Assembly: GCA_900491605.1 (NCBI GenBank)
Contig: UESW01004258.1
Span: 477,912 to 541,911 of the forward strand
Reading direction: 5' to 3'
Origin: Calamus simplicifolius
Taxonomy: Eukaryota; Streptophyta; Magnoliopsida; Arecales; Arecaceae
DNA length: 64,000 nucleotides
In this document: in pieces, positions 62,796-64,000 of the stretch
Layout of the letters: each line of letters starts with the position of its first letter
How positions within the stretch are numbered: position 1 is the stretch's first letter
Translations under genes and position numbers: made by a program
The notes under the pieces: model-generated
Told to the model about the DNA's origin: nothing
Database searches by the model: none
Seen by the model: only the letters and a program-made list of their open reading frames with translations

Positions 62796-64000
62796 TTAGG
62801 AAGGCGTGTTCTCAGCACCAAATCGATCTGGTGCTATGTCTCTCAAAGGAGGAAGCCCCTCAGGTAAGTCATCTGGAGTCACTTCCTTGAATTCTTCTAA
62901 CACCCCCTTCACAACCTCAGGAACTTCGTCAACAATCTCCTCCTCTACCTTCAGTACATTCTTCACCACCAAGGCATGCACCTCCTTGATTTCCTTTATA
63001 TCTTCCTCTACTTCCTTCTCTGAGCTCACAATGGATAGGAAAGACTGTCTTTCAGGCTTAGAGCCTTTAGGACATAGCGCTACTTTAAGAGGTAATAGTA
63101 TGTATATCTCTTACCATCCTTCGCTAACCTGTAGAGGTTCTCTTTGCCATAATGTTTGGCATCCACATCAAACTTCCATGAGCGCCCGAATAGAAGATGA
63201 CAAGTATCCATGTTTACTATGTCATAGTAGACTTCATCGCTATATTTTCCAATGGAAAAGGGCACCCTACACCTTTCCTAAACATCAATCTTCTCAGCGG
63301 CCTTAATTCATCCAATGGTATATGGATTAGGGTGTTTCTCTACTAGTAACTGCAATTTTCTAACCACCTGCCTACTGATGATGTTTTCGCTACTCCCACT
63401 ATCCACGATTAGATCAAACATTCTTCCACCAATCGTGCACCTGGTACGAAACAACTGGTGGCGTTGAGTGCTATCTTCCTGTTTTGGCGTTAACATAAGC
63501 CTCCTAATCACATATGAGGGCTCATGCTCTTCATAATCCTTCCCAAAGTACTCTTCATCCCCATTAGGATCACAACAAATATCCTCCTCCTCTTCTTGCT
63601 CTAACATATTGACAGCTCTTCGACTTGGGCACTCATCGGATCTATGCCCCGGTTGATTGCAGCGTAACACTTTCCCAAGATGGGTTTTGCATATGGGTTG
63701 GATTGCTTCTGGCCTTCCTTAGATTTCATCGGCCACTTCTCCATAGCCTTTTCATTCTTCTTCTCACCACTACTATTCGGCTTCTCTGCAGCACTCTTCT
63801 CTTTATCATCAACCACCCTACTGATTTCACTACGTTCAGCCCTATCAAAGCAATATCTATGCCCACCACCATCAAATATGGTGTTCTTTTCGTTCAGCAT
63901 GAGTTTAGCCCGTAATACCATATTTTTAGCCTCACACATGCTCCTCAATACTATGACCCTAATTTTATCTCTGATCTGCAACTTTAATCCATCAACATAC
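62796..64000 (-). pseudogene. CRM-like Gag C-terminus, zinc knuckle and protease, partial
   Basis: 63981-63601 is a Gag tail with a lysine-rich stretch (AEKPNSSGEKKNEKAMEKWP). 63670-63308 has a CCHC knuckle ending NQPGHRSDEC and, after an acidic linker, the protease motif DLIVDSGSSENIIS (about 63385-63425). 63265-63080 continues the protease (HLLFGRSWKFDVDAKHYG). 63029-62796 is an acidic linker before RT (EVTPDDLPEGLPPLRDIAPD). The window ends inside gag. Confidence 0.85.

Larger units (their letters stand above)
59700..64000 (-). mobile_element. CRM-like chromovirus (Ty3/gypsy), 3' portion, running off the window
   Basis: On the - strand from the right edge: Gag C-terminus with zinc knuckle, protease, RT, RNase H, integrase, a polypurine tract and a 3' LTR. 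The 5' LTR and most of gag lie beyond 64000. Sequence style (CNQPGHRSDECPSRR knuckle, VIRRLMLTPK, DSGSSENIIS, DLSMDFVLGLPR) is that of the CRM chromovirus clade of plants. The clade call is from memory of the family. Frameshifts and stops occur throughout. Confidence 0.8.

Noticed and set aside
1..64000. tRNA, rRNA or snRNA genes
   Set aside because: I looked for cloverleaf-like GGTTCGANTCC boxes and rRNA-like stretches and saw none that I could support by eye.

Overview
This window is nuclear DNA of a flowering plant. Every recognisable coding region belongs to a plant transposable-element family: Ty3/gypsy retrotransposons, CACTA (En/Spm) elements and a FAR1-type Mutator-like element. The few host-type coding pieces are spliced exon fragments carried inside one of these elements. 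I see no free-standing host gene, no rRNA or tRNA gene and no bacterial-type operon. The species cannot be read from the sequence. The density of nested elements suggests a repeat-rich, possibly pericentromeric, region.

The left half (about 4.5-36.8 kb) is a nested stack that can be ordered from its target-site duplications (TSDs). L0 is a decayed CACTA element (transposase tail at 4471-4881, end at about 36784). L1 is a Tat-lineage Ty3/gypsy element on the + strand (5571-36459, imperfect TSD GGAAT/TGAAT) inserted into L0. L2 is a chromodomain-bearing Ty3/gypsy element on the - strand (16216-36347, TSD GAACC/GGACC) inserted into the 3' LTR of L1. L3 is a CACTA element (18139-31004, TSD ACC) that splits the L2 integrase. 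L4 is a solo LTR (20748-22389, exact TSD ACATG) inside L3. L3 also carries exons of two host genes: a KH-domain RNA-binding protein and a Man1/Src1-type C-terminal domain.

From 38162 to 52979 lies a 14.8 kb Mutator-like element (MULE) with about 405-bp terminal inverted repeats and a perfect 9-bp TSD (CAAAGTTAT). It has a three-exon FAR1-type transposase gene that reads open for 759 residues, and a passenger gene with a plant DUF1985-like region and a Ulp1-type (C48) protease domain, damaged by two frameshifts. It also has long tandem arrays built around the octamer GGGTGTCG, and a 1.5 kb palindrome with one small coiled-coil ORF on each arm.

The most unusual observation links the two halves. 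The small coiled-coil ORF of the MULE palindrome, with its TATA box and the sequence around its stop codon, is clearly related to an antisense ORF in the 3' non-coding region of the Tat retrotransposon L1 (13209-13520). A class I and a class II element thus share a compact transcription-unit-like cassette, kept open in all three copies.

The right end holds a second CACTA relic (54759-58483, TSD TAT) with GCGTCGG-type palindromic subterminal repeats, simple-sequence DNA, and the 3' part of another Ty3/gypsy element (CRM-like chromovirus, - strand, about 59.7 kb to beyond the window edge) with frameshifts. Apart from the MULE transposase and the small cassette ORFs, all long genes here are broken.
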